Positions 47,201 through 61,020 of a stretch of DNA of 64,000 nt are shown piece by piece. The position numbers and the translations under genes were made by a program. How positions within the stretch are numbered: position 1 is the first letter of the stretch; every line of letters starts with the position of its first letter. The DNA is from Pseudisothecium myosuroides (lineage: Eukaryota > Streptophyta > Bryopsida > Hypnales > Lembophyllaceae). Location of the stretch: assembly GCA_951799445.1 (NCBI GenBank), contig OX637289.1:186001-250000 (forward strand). Direction: 5' to 3'. The notes under the pieces are model-generated. The model ran no database searches. It had not been told where the DNA came from and saw only the letters and a list, made by a program, of their open reading frames with translations.

Positions 47201-48018
47201 GAATTCCATTTCACCGACGAATGGTGGGAGGGAAGTATCAGCACAATACTCTCAAAACATACCTAGAGTAAACTTGCCAATTAGCGGAGAGACAAAATTC
47301 AAATCTTTCTCTACACAAATATAGAGACTTGAATGTATGGTGTCATTATTAAATGCAATGCTTACCCTAAAACACTTTGTAGGATTCTGATAGTCCTTTT
47401 CAGGAGCCTCGGGCAAGATAGTTGTTGTTGATGCAGGCAGTTAGTTCGATTTTTAGAATCCAAGGATCCCTTGAGGCCTTGAGTGACACCAGAACTGGAA
47501 GTTCTAAAATCCACGGGCTAAGCAATCCTCTTTGCCCCTTGAAATGGTGTCTGGACTGCAACAAAACCATGGACCCCTGTTTCCCAAAAACCTAACATCC
47601 TCTGATATCCTTAGCCGCATCCTAAGTAAAGACTAAAACCGGTCACTTCCAACCCTAGATCTAAATCGAACTAGAACTCACGACAACAAGAGACAAGGGA
47701 TTGAGCCTTCTCTCGTTTGCACCACGACAGAGTTTGTCTGTTTTCTTTGTGGTCTCCTAAACCCTAAACCCTTCGCTTCAGTCAAACAAATTACGGCCTT
47801 CTGCTCCCTTGCGTCTGTGTCTATTCCATTCTCTACACTGCTCAACCTGGAACTCTCGGGTCACCAAGCACGGAGAAAGGAACAACTGCAGCGCTTGCCC
47901 TAAAGGTTTTGAAGCATCGTTGTGAAGCCGTTGGGCAGCTTGTGGTAGGTTTAGGGTTTTGAAGCCTTGCAGCTACTGCTTCCTCCGCTTCCACTTCCAC
48001 TTCCCTTTGACACTGACA

Positions 48019-48077
48019 CAGGCAGAGGGAAGTGACATAGCCACAGCTACGCTTGCTACATCACTTCCCTCTGCCTG
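48019..48077. repeat. 17-bp perfect stem hairpin
   Basis: 48,019-48,035 (CAGGCAGAGGGAAGTGA) pairs perfectly with 48,061-48,077 across a 25-nt loop. It lies in a G+C-richer stretch with telobox motifs (47,755-47,960). Confidence 0.85.
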
Positions 48078-48527
48078 CCTACATCCCTCCCTCACCCCCC
48101 CAAAAAAACCTTAGAAGCAAAGAGAGCATTCACTGTCTTGCTCTCTTGCTGTAGTAGTCTTGAACCGATTAGGGGGGCTTGAAAGCACTATAGGGTTCCC
48201 TCTTTGTTCACTTGTCCTTGTTTTGTTTTGTTTTTAAATTTGCTCATTGTTGAAAATCCAAAAAATTTGCCGCCAAGGCTTTTCCCTTTGGTTCGATGTA
48301 TTGTTTCCCCTTTTCAATGGAAATTGTCCATGTGTTTCACCCAAAATAAAAATAAAAACAAAAATAAAAATAATATAGGGTTCTATATTTGTCTCCTATA
48401 CTCTTTTACTCCATGTGTTTTTGAAAAAGACATGTGTATTATTGAAAATTGTTCATGTGTTTTTAAAAAAAAGGGGGGGGGGTATAAGAGAAACATGAAT
48501 CTTTTTAAAAATAGAAGTAGGATTATA

Positions 48528-49965
48528 TTAACCCTTAAATGCCCAAGGTATCAAATTATGGTGTCTACAATACTTTGAAGTTAAATAAGACCTAACCAAG
48601 TTTTTATTAGTAGTAGTTTGTATTTTTGAAAAAATCTTCCTGAAGTCTAATTTTAGCATCAAAAATTCAATTTTGAAAATGATTGACAGAGGATTGAAAG
48701 ACTTCAAATCACTTTTAAAGTTTTGATACACTCATGATCAAACATTATAATTTTTCAATCCAAAAGTGATATTGTTGTGTTTTCTTTCCTATGTGATTTC
48801 TAAGATATCTTGTTTGAATATGGAAGGTTACAATTCAAAAATTGATAGAACTTATCAAAATGTTGAATTTTTGTTCAATTTAGAGCAAATTCCTAGAATC
48901 TCAAAGAAGAGCTTGGCTATTTTAGGGATTAAGTATGCAATGTCACGCACCTTGCCACAACTTGTGTCAGAAAATTTGTTATATTTTCATCCCATAGAAA
49001 TATCATCCAATTATTTCATCCAATATTCACAATGAAAATTTAAAGTGCTATGAGTATGTAGTTGTAGAATAGGAGAATACAAAGAGAAACTTCAATGTAG
49101 AAGTGATCATAGGCACATTCTTTTAATATTAAATGGAGGTGCAACAAGCGACAAGTGGCAAGCTAGTACAAATTATGTACCAAAAAATGGCAAGTCATAT
49201 GCCATTGGATTCCATGATTAAAATAACATATAAGCATCTTGCATACTAAGATGCTAATATCTAAACCTTGTGATGTTCAAATATGGTACCATGTACGTAG
49301 AATACATAACCATTATGTAGCCATTGGGATGTACAAGAGATGTAAGAATGATCTAATTAGAAGTGTCATAGGTCATCGAATCTAGATTTCTATTAACCTC
49401 TAATAATCCATGTGTTAAGAGTTTGCAAATACTCACTAAAATGCCAAAAAACAACACTCTAAATAAAAGGTCTATTAATTAATTTTTATTCATTTATTAT
49501 AATTTCTAACTATAGAATCTTGTTCTTGACTGGTATTAGGGTCACTTATGGGAAGACAATTTATGTGTGAATATCTTTTTGCAAAGGCAAGCAAGATGGA
49601 TTTTTACAAGATTACCCACAATTTTGACAATGTGGCTTTGTTGGGTTCTTGAGTCCCATAACTCAAAATACCTTTGCAAGGAAGATTTAGGGACTTCAAA
49701 TTTGAGTACTAGGGCCTAAAGTTAGGAAGAAGTATGCAAGTTTTCAAAGCAAATTGAAAACATTGCCCAAGTTGAGTCCCAAAACAAACCCAAAAAACAT
49801 AACTTTCTTTTCAACCATTGGATCTTCATAAAAATTAGGTTCCATAAGAATTTGATTGTTTTCCTAATGTCAACAAAAAAATGAAGATTTTTTTTTTAAA
49901 ATTTGTATTAGATGCCCGAAGTTCTCTACACTTGTTTTGACTTCTGAGGAGTTTTTAAGGGTTAA
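48528..49965 (+). mobile_element. possible degenerate or nested TTAA-family element
   Basis: The left tip is TTAA-CCCTTAAATGCCCAAGG and the right tip TTTTTAAGGG-TTAA, about 1.44 kb apart. A further TTTTAGGGATTAAG tip lies at about 48,918, so this may be two overlapping or nested members. The internal family blocks are hard to recognise. Confidence 0.35.
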
Positions 49966-49999
49966 TACAAACTCAAGCCTTGAGTAATCAAATCATGCA

Positions 50000-52900
50000 T
50001 TGAACATATCAAATACACCAAAATAAATACATTATATCAAGAGTTCATGTACCTATAACATTAGGAGTTAAGCCTTGAATGGTATATCCAAATTCTTGGG
50101 CTATTTTCAAAAAAAAATCATAATTCAAGCACCTTACTAAATCAACAATTGTAAACTAGGTTGAAGTCATTCATTTGGAAAGAGAATAGTATTGGAAATT
50201 TTATACACTCTTTAGTCTATCCTATTATGCACTTGCTTACTTGCAATTAAGAAAGTGCATGTATCAAGCTAGGAAAAGCTAGCATGTGAGCATAGAATCT
50301 ATGAGTCCATGAGTTTAGAAGTCTTTATCATAGACACTTTCTATGATTATTTATATGTATCTATAGTTAGGTATGCATGTTATAGACACTTTGAAAAAAC
50401 ACTTGTTTTCCTTTTGGTTTTCTACAAAATGAACTAAATGAGAAAAATATGAAATTTAAGAAAAAATTGGGATTTAGGAACACACTAGAGTTAGCAAGTG
50501 ACTATACTAGCTTTTGAAACAATTAGGGTACGTGTGTTTTAAGTAAAATTTTGCTGAAAATCTTATTAAAGGTCATCACTTAAAATCATGTGTCTAGGAC
50601 TATACTTAAAAACTCACTTAAAATACCCCTTTCTCTTGTAGTGGATTTTCATGGTTTTGAGCTTTAAACTCTTGTGAAAGACTAAATTTTAACTATGACT
50701 GAATACTTTGAAAGAGGATTAGAAAGTAGAAGACAACCTCTTACATTTTATGAATTTGGACCTCTTAAAATTTAAAATTTGGAACTAGATGAAAATCAAC
50801 ATTTGACTCATAGAAGACCAAATAGGATTTCATAGGGCTCCTAGTATGCTTAGAGGCTAAAAGTGTCAATGGATTTGAATTTGGAATGTGTTGGGCATTT
50901 GGAATTGGCCAATGTTTTAAACATTTTTGAAGCTTTGTTTCATAGTGTTTGGACCAACAATGTGAAAATTATGAATTTTTGAATTATTTTAATTTAAAAA
51001 ATTTAATTAAATTATGTTTTTATTTTTGTAAAAACTTAACTTTTACATTACATATCTAAACCCCAGGAAACAAAGCCCTTACACTCCTTTGCACATAAAA
51101 GAAATTAAATTTCAAAGTTATCTTACATAATTCCAAAAAACATTATTAGAATGTCTTTTATATTAGGGTATGTCAAAGTTGGTTAAAAAAACTTTCTAAT
51201 TTGTTTCAATATACACTTGAATTCCTACTTATTCAACAAACACAAACTTGGATGAAGTACTAAATTATGGATTTGAATCAAAATTAGTACATTAGTATAC
51301 ACATTGTTTTTTATTAAATGAAAACTAATATTATATTTTCTACTTAGTATTCATATATTTCTACTAACCACTTTCTTTAGAATTGTATTATAGCATCTTT
51401 TCTTTGATAGTAAGTACAAAATGCAACCTCCACCTTATAACATGTATTCTTTAAATTTATTTTTTATTTGCAATCATTCCAATGACTTTGAGTACTTCCA
51501 AGCTTGTTTTTATTGATTACATAAGAAAATCCTACAATTATCTTTAATAGTCCTTTACTACAATGTTAAGAGAATGTAAAGAAAAAAAAATCTAAAAAAC
51601 CATTGGAAAATGTTACTAGAGTTTCTATTACATTGACCTTAGTCAAAATGTGCAAATTATACTTTCAAATTTTCTTCAATTCTTGAATGCAACTCCTAAT
51701 TATTCATTTCAAACATAAAGTTGACATAGTTAGTTTAGGATTTTTTATCATTTATGACATTTTATGGATATAAAACTTTACAAGAAATAAATTGTTTTAT
51801 AATAAACTCACTTTGGATTTTGTGCTCACACACTACATTGTTCACCAATACAAAGATTAATTACATATTAATAGATTTTTATATTTGTTTTTCATTTAGT
51901 CTTTTTTATTGTGTTGTATTATTGGATTTCTAAAATTCATACAACAATGATGAACAAAAAGAGTAAATACATATTAACATGTTTTCATAGGTTGGTGTAG
52001 GGTATGATGTGTAGCATAGAAATACTTGCGCCTGATGATGCAATCTTATATTTCACTTGTCGTAGAGCATGTGATAAAAATTTCACAAATTAAATTGTAC
52101 ATATTGAAATATTTTAGCATTTGGAGTTGGGGAAAAAAAATTGAATGTTGGCTTGCAATTTCAAATGACTTTGAATGTCATTAGTGTAAAAAAATTTCAC
52201 TCTTGAATATAATCTAAATTTTTTTTGGAAATGATGAATTGAACTCTAAACCTAAACCCAAAATTTTAAACAAAAATGAATTGATTGAAAAATATTGGTG
52301 ATGAGTTTTTTTAATTTCATTGTAAAAATATTTTAAAAGCATCAAGATGCATGTTTCACTTTTAAGGAGAAAAAAAATTACCAAGGAAAACTAAACCCAC
52401 TACAAAGAATTCAATATCAAGGAGTTGCCTTCTCAAATTTTTTAGAAATAGATATTTCTAAATTATAATTATGGTTTACTAAACAATCCTTGTAATATGA
52501 CTATTTTTTTACCTTTGACCATGATGGTGTAATTGATTTTCCAAATCTTAATTATAATCTACAAATTTTTAATTAGTGACACCTTAACATTAAATTCTTT
52601 GTAGTGTAAAGTTTTTATGAGGTAATGGATGGTTTTCCTAAAAGCAAAATGTGCATATTGATGTTTTTTGAATATTTTTACAACTAAGTTTTAAGAATTT
52701 ATTACAAATATTTTTCAATCAATTATTTTGTATCAAAATGAAAAATACACAAAATCATTTTATTAAATGGAATGTTGGTTTAGAGTAATTGAAATTTGGT
52801 TTGTTAATCCTGACGTACATCAAAAAATAAATTTAATAAGTTAGTTTTATTATTTATTTATTTATTTTTTAAACACACAAACAATTTCTATTGAAAGGAG

Positions 52901-54900
52901 AAAACTGTACATCAAGCCAAAGGCAAAAGCCTTGGTGGCAAATTTTTTGGATTTTCAACTACAAGCAAATTTTTAAAACAAAACAAAACAAGGACAACGA
53001 ACACAGAAAGTTGTTGGCCTTGAAGCTCTTTGGAGATGGCGAAGCATCACTGTCAAGAAAGACAGGCAGAGTTGCTGGAGGGGACACTTGGCGAGGGCGA
53101 GATGGCCCCGGGGGTTGGCAAGCCAAGGTTACAAAATAATACATAGGTTTCAAAAGTTAAGTTTTAAAAGAATTTTGAAAGATATTCCTTCAAGTCAAAA
53201 TTCGGGTTACCTTACTTTTTTGAGAGCGTTGTACACTAGATTGCATTTTTATTCTACATTCTTTAAATTTTGATGATCTAACTTACATACCAATCTAGTT
53301 CTGAGAATTATATAAGATTGTAGTTGAGTACAAAGTTAATATGTAGTTTGTGGTTCTAATTTTATGTGAGTAATAAATTTTGAACACGTATCCCGAAGTG
53401 CATTCAAAATATATTTTCCCAAAAGCAATATCATTAGAAAAGAAAGGTAAGTTGACTGTGCTTACAGTCTAATTAATGACAAAGCTTACAATTAGATTAA
53501 CTTTTTTGTTGACACAAATGAAATGGGATTTCATTGCAAAGAATGGATTTTGATTTTTGAAGCTATAAATATCTACACTTTACAAGAATAAGCTTACCAA
53601 TTTGGTAACTAGAAATCCATAAATGAGGCCAAGCTACTTGTTGCTAGTGGTTAAGTTTTCTTCTTTTTGTAATGAAATTCTGTTTCAATTGTTTCAAAAA
53701 ATAAAAAATAAAATTTGTAATTGAGAAATTAGTCACGAATTAGGCTTACATGTTTCAAGTGTATGTTGTTTGTGGTGGTGACAAAAAATTTGAGTCAAGC
53801 TCAATAGTCATGATATAGGGACAAAAACATTGTTTTGCATCTAATATGAAAGTTGTCTTGTTGATTAAAGCAAACACATCTCAAAATTTATTAGGTTTAT
53901 AAAACTGCTAAGGTCAGTGATGACTAATGATAAACTTCTTGAATGTTTTCTAGTAACTATGATAACAGTGATATTAACAGCTGTTATACTTTTTCTAGCA
54001 AGAGAAATGAAATTGGCATCTAATCCAAACTTTTGGTGGGAAAAAAATTCATGGTAATTTTTTTTTTAAGGAAAAAAATGTGAAAATTTTCAAATCCTTC
54101 TAAAACTTGTTTTCTTACATGGAAGAATTTTTTCCCCACCAAACCTAATCAACAGCTATGTCAAATCCTTAAATATTTAGAAATGAGTTAGCAGCTTTTA
54201 ATTCAGAGTAAAGTTCTTAGATGGGTGTAAGTTAGATTGTTAATAATAGATCATTATAAATCAAACCTTGTATCACATTATCATTAGCTCAAATGTCACT
54301 ATCTGCACATTATTGTAATAAAAATGATTTGTGTGAAATGTTTAGCCTAAACCCTAAAAATTATATATAGTACTAGAAATATTTCAAATAGTCTTGGATA
54401 CATTGAATTCATCTTCAAAAAAGTTTTCTATAATTCTTTTGAATCATACATTTGATTATGAAAATTATTTTTTAACTATATGGGCATATATTCTTCCTAA
54501 TAGTGTATGTAAAATATTGAATCATAACATACTTATAGTAAGTATGTTACATCACTGAAAACAATTTACAAATTATATGATCTCAATTTTGGTAACAACT
54601 AACAAAGAGACAAAGAATATGATTCTAATTGAATACTTGTTTATATTATTTTTAGTTGAAGCACGTGCTTGTTACAATAATCATATGTAAACTAGATGTT
54701 TAGACTTCAATGTTAAAAATGTCTAGATATATCTCAAAGTCCAAAACAATAAAAGAAAATTGATTGAATAACATTTGGTACAATTTCTATTAGAATGTTA
54801 TGGTTTGGAGCTTTATAGTGCTATTAATAAAAGATGAAGTTCTAACAATCTTAAATATTATAAAGAATGACTACAATGTAGCCGAAATTTTTTCACACTC
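50000..54900. other. long AT-rich stretch, no gene recognised
   Basis: Copy-2-specific. A CACTA-like tip, CCCCTTTCTCTTGTAGTG, lies at about 50,626-50,643, identical to the one at 7,403-7,420. A small G+C-rich island at 53,010-53,130 has open frames on both strands but no recognisable protein. Otherwise featureless. Confidence 0.5.
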
Positions 54901-54901
54901 T

Positions 54902-55180
54902 ACTACACTAAAGATGATATTTAGTGTTTAGTGACATTTAGTGTTTTTACCCCCCTACTAGCCACAACACTAAATCTAAACTTGTCCACAATTAGTGTTA
55001 GACTTGAATGCGCCGCCTTCTCCTTCCCTGGAATTGCTTGGCATGTCTCTCAAATCACTGTAGTTCACATTCAGTGTTTGAATTGACATTTAATGTTACT
55101 TACTTTCATAGGGTAATTGGCTTTTAGTGTATGCCTTCGTATTTAGTGTACAAGACACTAAATATCATCATTAGTGTAGT
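54902..55180. mobile_element. 279-bp MITE with 26-bp terminal inverted repeats
   Basis: The left terminal repeat (54,902-54,927) begins ACTACACTAAAGATGA. The right one (55,155-55,180) is its inverse with one mismatch. Subterminal TAGTGT/ACACTA motifs are repeated many times inside. No coding capacity. The target-site duplication is not clear. Confidence 0.82.
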
Positions 55181-56284
55181 TTTGACCATTTAAACTTTGA
55201 CATTTGGAACTTTGTGAAAATCAATCTTTCACTCATAATGCACTAAATATAATCCTTTGAGGCCTTGTAAATATTTAAAGATTAACAACATCGAGAAATT
55301 TAGAATTTGGATCTCCAAAATACATAGGTCTTTTGAAGATGCTCCAATTATGCCTCTATTTTAAATTCATTGATTTCATGTACTAACTACTTTTAAATGC
55401 TAATTTTATATAATGTAATGCAAAAAATTTAAAAAATTTGTATAGAATACTGCTTATTCCTAAACTATCACTGACAAAGTTTTACTACCATGCAAAGTAG
55501 CTAGTAATAAATATTATAAATATTTATTCAAATCATATTTATAAATATGAAGTTCTACTTCAAAAAGTGTTTTGCTTCTTTTTCCAAAAAGAAGCTTTGA
55601 AATTAATGGAAAAGATATGAAAGGTTAAGTTAGTTCACATAATGGAAGAAAACATTATAAATAATTATGTCTTTTACATGACATTCCTTTACAATGACTA
55701 TAAGAATTTGAAGGTTTTGAACTTAAACTCTTGAAGGACTAAGAAGATAAAATGTTTCTTATTAGGTTGAAAAAATCTCAATAGTTTGTAAACTAGGGTT
55801 TTGTAGAGTAACAAGTTGACATACTTGGTGTTGCATTTTTTTATTTTCAAAATTTCAATGTAAAAAGTGTTTTCATTTTCTTAGAAAATATGGTCTTGCA
55901 AAGCTAATTTTTTTACAAGGAAAGGAATAGAGGGGATGGAAAAAACCATTTTGAATCATTCGACATTTCTAGTTTTGGTTTGCACAAATGAAAAAAAACA
56001 TTTTGAAAGTTGTATTTTTAGCAATTTTAAAAACTCAAGGTTTAATCTAGTCTGATCTAGAATACAAAATAAATATTATGACTCTAAATCTCTTGAAGAT
56101 GTTCCAAAAAATATGCTAATAATATCAATCATTGCATTTTAAAAATTGATGCATATATAAATGATTTAAAATTTTATAGGATCCAATTCAATGAATTTAG
56201 GGTTTTCAATTCTTACGTTTGAAAATACGTACAAATTTGAGAGAGGTTTTAATTTCTCATTTGCTAAAATCCAAAATCATACAT

Positions 56285-57845
56285 TTGCCTTGGATTCCCA
56301 ATTTTTTTGGGGTGGGGGGATTGCCTTATGCATCTTTTTATCATTTTTCTTCCCTCCAAGCTACATTTTTTGCCAGTAAGTTGATCATCCAAAGTCGCTA
56401 TAATCTAAAAATGTAGAAGCCAATACTTTCTAATTAATTCTATGCATGCTAGATATAATAGTTTCTACTTTTGTTTGGTTGAAATTAAAAATTTCAAACA
56501 TAGGAATGTGCAAAAGAATATCAAAGTGTAACAATTTAGCCAAAACCTCCATCATCAAGAGGTTGCCAAGCCTTGAGGAATTAAAGAGTTGTAGTAGGCA
56601 AAATTTCAACAATTCTTGAGTATTTCAAAAAAAAGAGGACTAGAAAGTAGAAGATAGCCCCTAAGTAAGTATATCTTACAAATTATGACCATTTGAGATT
56701 TGATATGTGGAACTAGACCAAAATCAACATTTGAATCAAAGGAGATCAAATATAGCTTGATAAGGCTCTATGCACATTTAATCCCTCAAGGACTAATCTA
56801 ATGTAGTCCAAATTAAAAAAAATTGTGAAGATCTATTATAAAATGCAACTTAGAACAATATTTGAATGATGACTCTCAATCAAAAGTTGTAGAATATGAT
56901 TTATAGATCAAATCCATATGATTAGATCAATAAATATCCTAAACCAATATTTATCAATAACATCTGAAGTCAAAAATTGAAAATCCCTTTTCAAATCAAT
57001 TGTAGACTGAATATTTATGATATTTATAAAAAAAATCTTGAAGTTCAACATGTTAAGTTCTAATTATAGTAATTTTTGAAGACTTTTATTTCACTTTTCT
57101 ATTCAAGTTGTTTTTGGGAGCATCTTTTTTTTAATTGAAGAGTTTACTTATTGAGACCAAATCTACCAATACCTATTGAATGGTAGAATATTAGCAAAGC
57201 AATGTCTTCACAATCTATAGTATACAAACGTTAAAGGACTAATACATGTTTCTTTAACCCCTAAAGTTCTATGACTATGTTTTCACCAAGAATGCTTCAA
57301 AATTGCCATTTTCAGTATCAATATCAAATTTTAGAATTTTTTTTTGACACATGTAACCGTAGGATCTTGTAGTAAATTGATTTGAGAACATGCAGTAAAA
57401 ATTTCAGAAATTTCCATTGTACGGATTCATTTGCAAGATATAAAGCGTTGAAATGCACTAAAATCATTTTTTTGGCCTTGCAAAAAAATGGGCAGCTGCA
57501 CTTCAAATGCTCACTTTCCTATGAAAAAATGTCAAAAATGGTGGTCTTTCTTTGTATTCAATTTTCTAGACAAGTTGTCTACATGCTTGAAAAATGTTAG
57601 ATCATTTGGAATTGTACAACATATACGAAAAATATAGTAAGTAGAAGAAAATAGAGAATGATTCAATATACTAATTTCTTAATAATTAAGTTGTGAAATT
57701 GAAAAATGCTAATCCCAATGGTTTTAATGTTTTAATAAACAATCTACATCATATGATTTTATTTTATTTCCAAAATATTAAAAATTGAGTTAAATAAATG
57801 CCTTCAAAGTTTATTTTAGAATAGAGACTATATAACTGCCCACAA
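56285..57845 (+). repeat. duplicated block E, copy 2
   Basis: Direct copy of 27,697-29,259. Unlike copy 1, the sequence runs on through the intact right end of the TTAA-family element. Confidence 0.93.
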
Positions 57846-58187
57846 ACTAAGTTTCCTCCTAACTTTCGTTTCATTGATGAAAATGGAATGATTCAAAGCT
57901 TTCCACAGATGTACAAGTTTGACAAATCAATTTCAAATTTTTGTTCTTGAAAGGAGTGATTTTTATTTATCTGCCCATATTGCCCATTTACCCAAAAAAA
58001 TAACGTACTAGGCCATAACTTTTGACTTGTATTTTCAAATGTCATGAAATTTAGTGCACATGATAGATATTCCTAGTTTCTACCTTCTATTAAAATTTCA
58101 TCCAAAAATATGCAAATCTCTAGTCACATATACCTACCCAAAATTTCTATATAGCCAAAAAATGCAGGTTGGTCCTTTAAGGGTTAA
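57254..58187 (+). mobile_element. full-length TTAA/CCCCTAAAG-family element at the end of copy 2
   Basis: 934 bp. The left tip is TTAA-CCCCTAAAGTTCTATG and the right tip GGTCCTTTAAGGG-TTAA. The right third has the typical CTGCCCATATTGCCCATTT and GGCCATAACTTTTGACT blocks. It represents the intact state of the element truncated at 29,259. Confidence 0.8.
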
Positions 58188-60600
58188 AAAAATGTGAATG
58201 AAAAAACTCATTTTTGTAAGCTTTGGATGTATTTCCATTTATCTGTTGTTCAAAATTTGCACTTGTGATCCTTTATGGATCGAAGATTGACAACATCAAG
58301 AAATTTAAAAATTTTAATGTCTAAAATACCAAAAAATTCCATAGAGACTCCAATCATATTTTTTAATTTTAATTTCTTCAATTTGATGTTTTAACCACTT
58401 TTAAATTCTATTTTTTCTATTGCAATAAGAAAATTTAGATATTATATTAGAGTTCCACTTTAGTGTTATTGACAAATTGTCATTAGTACAATGCATGGGA
58501 TCAAAGTATTCAAAATATTTATTCAACATTGTAATTATAAACAGAATTGACTACTTTATGAAGTCGCCTTTTGCTTCTTCTTTTATTTAGATGGCTTCAA
58601 ATTTGAAAAGATATGAAAGGCTAAGTTACTATATATAATTGAAGAAAATAATACAAGAATGATTTTTATATTAGGTTATTTCAAAGTATGCTCAAAATAC
58701 TTTCAAATTTGTTTCAAGTTCACGTAGGAATTCAATTAGTTCTTTCTAATTACAAGATAACGAGATTAAAGTTTAGAGATATAATACGACATATACAAAA
58801 TATCAAAATTTTCAAATGTGTGTTTTAATGTAGAAATTTAGATTATAAATATAAATTATCCCCTACAAATTTCAGGATTAATTAACCCACTTTCTATTCA
58901 GGCAAATATGCCATGGTTAGCTTCAGGACTTGTCAGTATAGTACTACAATCTATTAAAACACACATCGCATAAACAGTTCACTTTTCATTGTGAGCATGT
59001 CCTTTTCATCATCCCTTAAACAGGAAGGTGTCAGGTGTTTGTGCATGAATCTAGGAATAGTGAGATTGCTTTAGTCAGGGCTGAAAGTAAAAATTTAGCC
59101 CCCATAGATTGTCTAGCCCAGAGGGGCAAAAGTTATAGAGCTCCCAGTGATGAAGAGCGCTTCTTAGTTATTGATTCTAAGTTAGTACTGACCGCTGACC
59201 ATGGGGTCGGTAGCATGCCCACATACCACGACAACGATGACACCAAATAACTTCTTTACTGTACACTAAATAGTGAAATTAGGGGGCCCCATACTAATTC
59301 CCCAACATTCTACACTATATGAATGTGTATAGTTACTTTAGAAGAATGTAGTTAAGCATTAGAGGAGATTTGAGCTTCTAAGAGACTACAAGTTCCCAGA
59401 CTGTGGGAACTCTCTAGGAATGTTGAGATGCTACCAAACGACCAGTCTAACGTGGCCAAGCGACTGCCACGTCAGATTTTTTTTTTGAATTTTTTAAATA
59501 TTTTTTAAATATTTTAATAACTTTATTTTTGTTTTATTTTTTAATAATTTTTTTTTCTGACAGTAGGGGCTAGTTCCTAGCAATGATCCCAAAACTAGTG
59601 TATGGAATTTAGTGCATTATGCTGCCTAGTTTAGGGAATTTGGTTCAGCATGCTACCTTCTAGACAAACAAATATCAACTTTGGCTACCTTGAGAGTAAG
59701 GGGCATTCAAAAAAATAGAAAAAAAAGGATTTTGTAAGTTGTAAAGGATGATTGGGAATACTATAATTCAAAATTGACTAAATAGATGGTAATTCCAATG
59801 TAGAGGAAGTAACAAATTGGCTATCAAATTCTATTGGTTGTTGCAGTCTTTACTAAAATATAATTTTTTGAGAATTTTCTCTAATATACTTTTAGCTACT
59901 GAAAATTTTAAGTAGCAATAAAGCAAATTTTAGCTAGTTTTGTGAACGCTAGTTCCCAGCATTGGGAACAGCCTTGAAATGGTCTTCCAGAGGCTCATAT
60001 TTCTTCTAATGTAAGAATTATGTGTATGACATGGGTTGATGCACTGATTTCTGGTTTGGAATTAGAGATTGGCATGTGCCTCCATTTGGACAAGCATTAT
60101 TCATGAGGTAACTTCTATGGGGTAAAGCAACCTAATTGTCAAGGCAACCCAATTTCACTATTCAGAGTAGTTACTCTTGCTCCAAATGAAATCAAGAACT
60201 TTATTGCAACCCCTCATGCGCTCCTCACTGCAGGCTAAGCTAGACTTAACAAATTAGAGTGAAGCAAGCTTTGAGGCAATGCCGGTGTCGGTTGGTCTCC
60301 CATTGTATGACTTTGCCCCGGCACCCCCTTTCCACCCCTCAGGGATTGGAGGCTAGGGTGGAGCAAGCTGCACCTTAGGCGGGCAGGCAAACAACATCAT
60401 TATTAATGCGACATTATTAATATTTGTTTCTATCCCTTGATTTTCCATTTGTCCAACAGTAGTTAAGGTGAAAACAGCCATTCCCGTCCTTGTTCCTATT
60501 CCTTTTCTAGTTGAGTGCCTTTAAAGCTTCCCTCCATTTACATGAATGTGTCCTCCAAATGTTTGATTCTTATTGGCTGATGCATTTCAAAGACACATTA
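58188..60600. other. single-copy flank after the duplication, no gene recognised
   Basis: AT-rich. A 71-codon frame at 59,035-59,250 shows no domain. A T-rich low-complexity tract lies at about 59,478-59,555. Confidence 0.5.
59390..59975. repeat. pair of GTTCCCA...TGGGAAC palindromes
   Basis: GTTCCCAGACTGTGGGAAC (near 59,391) and GTTCCCAGCATTGGGAAC (near 59,951) lie about 560 bp apart, with a related TAGTTCCTAGC between them. They could be subterminal motifs of a small transposon. Boundaries are not certain. Confidence 0.4.
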
Positions 60601-60639
60601 TGATTTTGTGAAGAACTAATTTTTGCCAAATTTTCAAGG

Positions 60640-60857
60640 CAAGAGTGGAGATGCTCTGAGAGGGGAAAGAGAAGGCCGGAGCCTGACAAATGCTAGAATT
60701 GATTGCTTTTCATCCAAATTCCAGAGGGGAGCAGATATCTGGAAGGCTAGAGCAGATGCTCTTATTGATCCAAAACTCTACAAATATCAATCTATTACAA
60801 GCACACCAGATACGCCACTAGATGGCGAAGCTGTAGGATGTTGCCTACTCCAGCAGG
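60640..60857 (+). CDS. possible isolated exon, unrecognised protein
   Basis: An open stretch (contains GDALRGEREGRSLTNARIDC and DPKLYKYQSITSTPDTPLDG) is bounded by TTTTCAAG on the left (an acceptor-like AG) and CAGCAG/GTTACT on the right (a donor-like GT). Composition is more protein-like than in neighbouring frames. No family recognised and no companion exons found. Confidence 0.25.
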
Positions 60858-61020
60858 TTACTTGGGTAGTCAGCTTGGGTTTATAATAATATTCTTTTAT
60901 TCCAAAATGACCAAGGCCTTTTTTGAGCTTCTAAAAATTTATTTTAATTTGAATAAAAAGCCAACATTTTGGTAAGTTTATCAATTTTGTTGCATTGTAA
61001 TCATAAAAATTCCAAAAAAT

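Noticed and set aside
59035..59250. 71-codon frame as a retrotransposon protein fragment
   Set aside because: No gag, protease, integrase or reverse-transcriptase motif can be seen.
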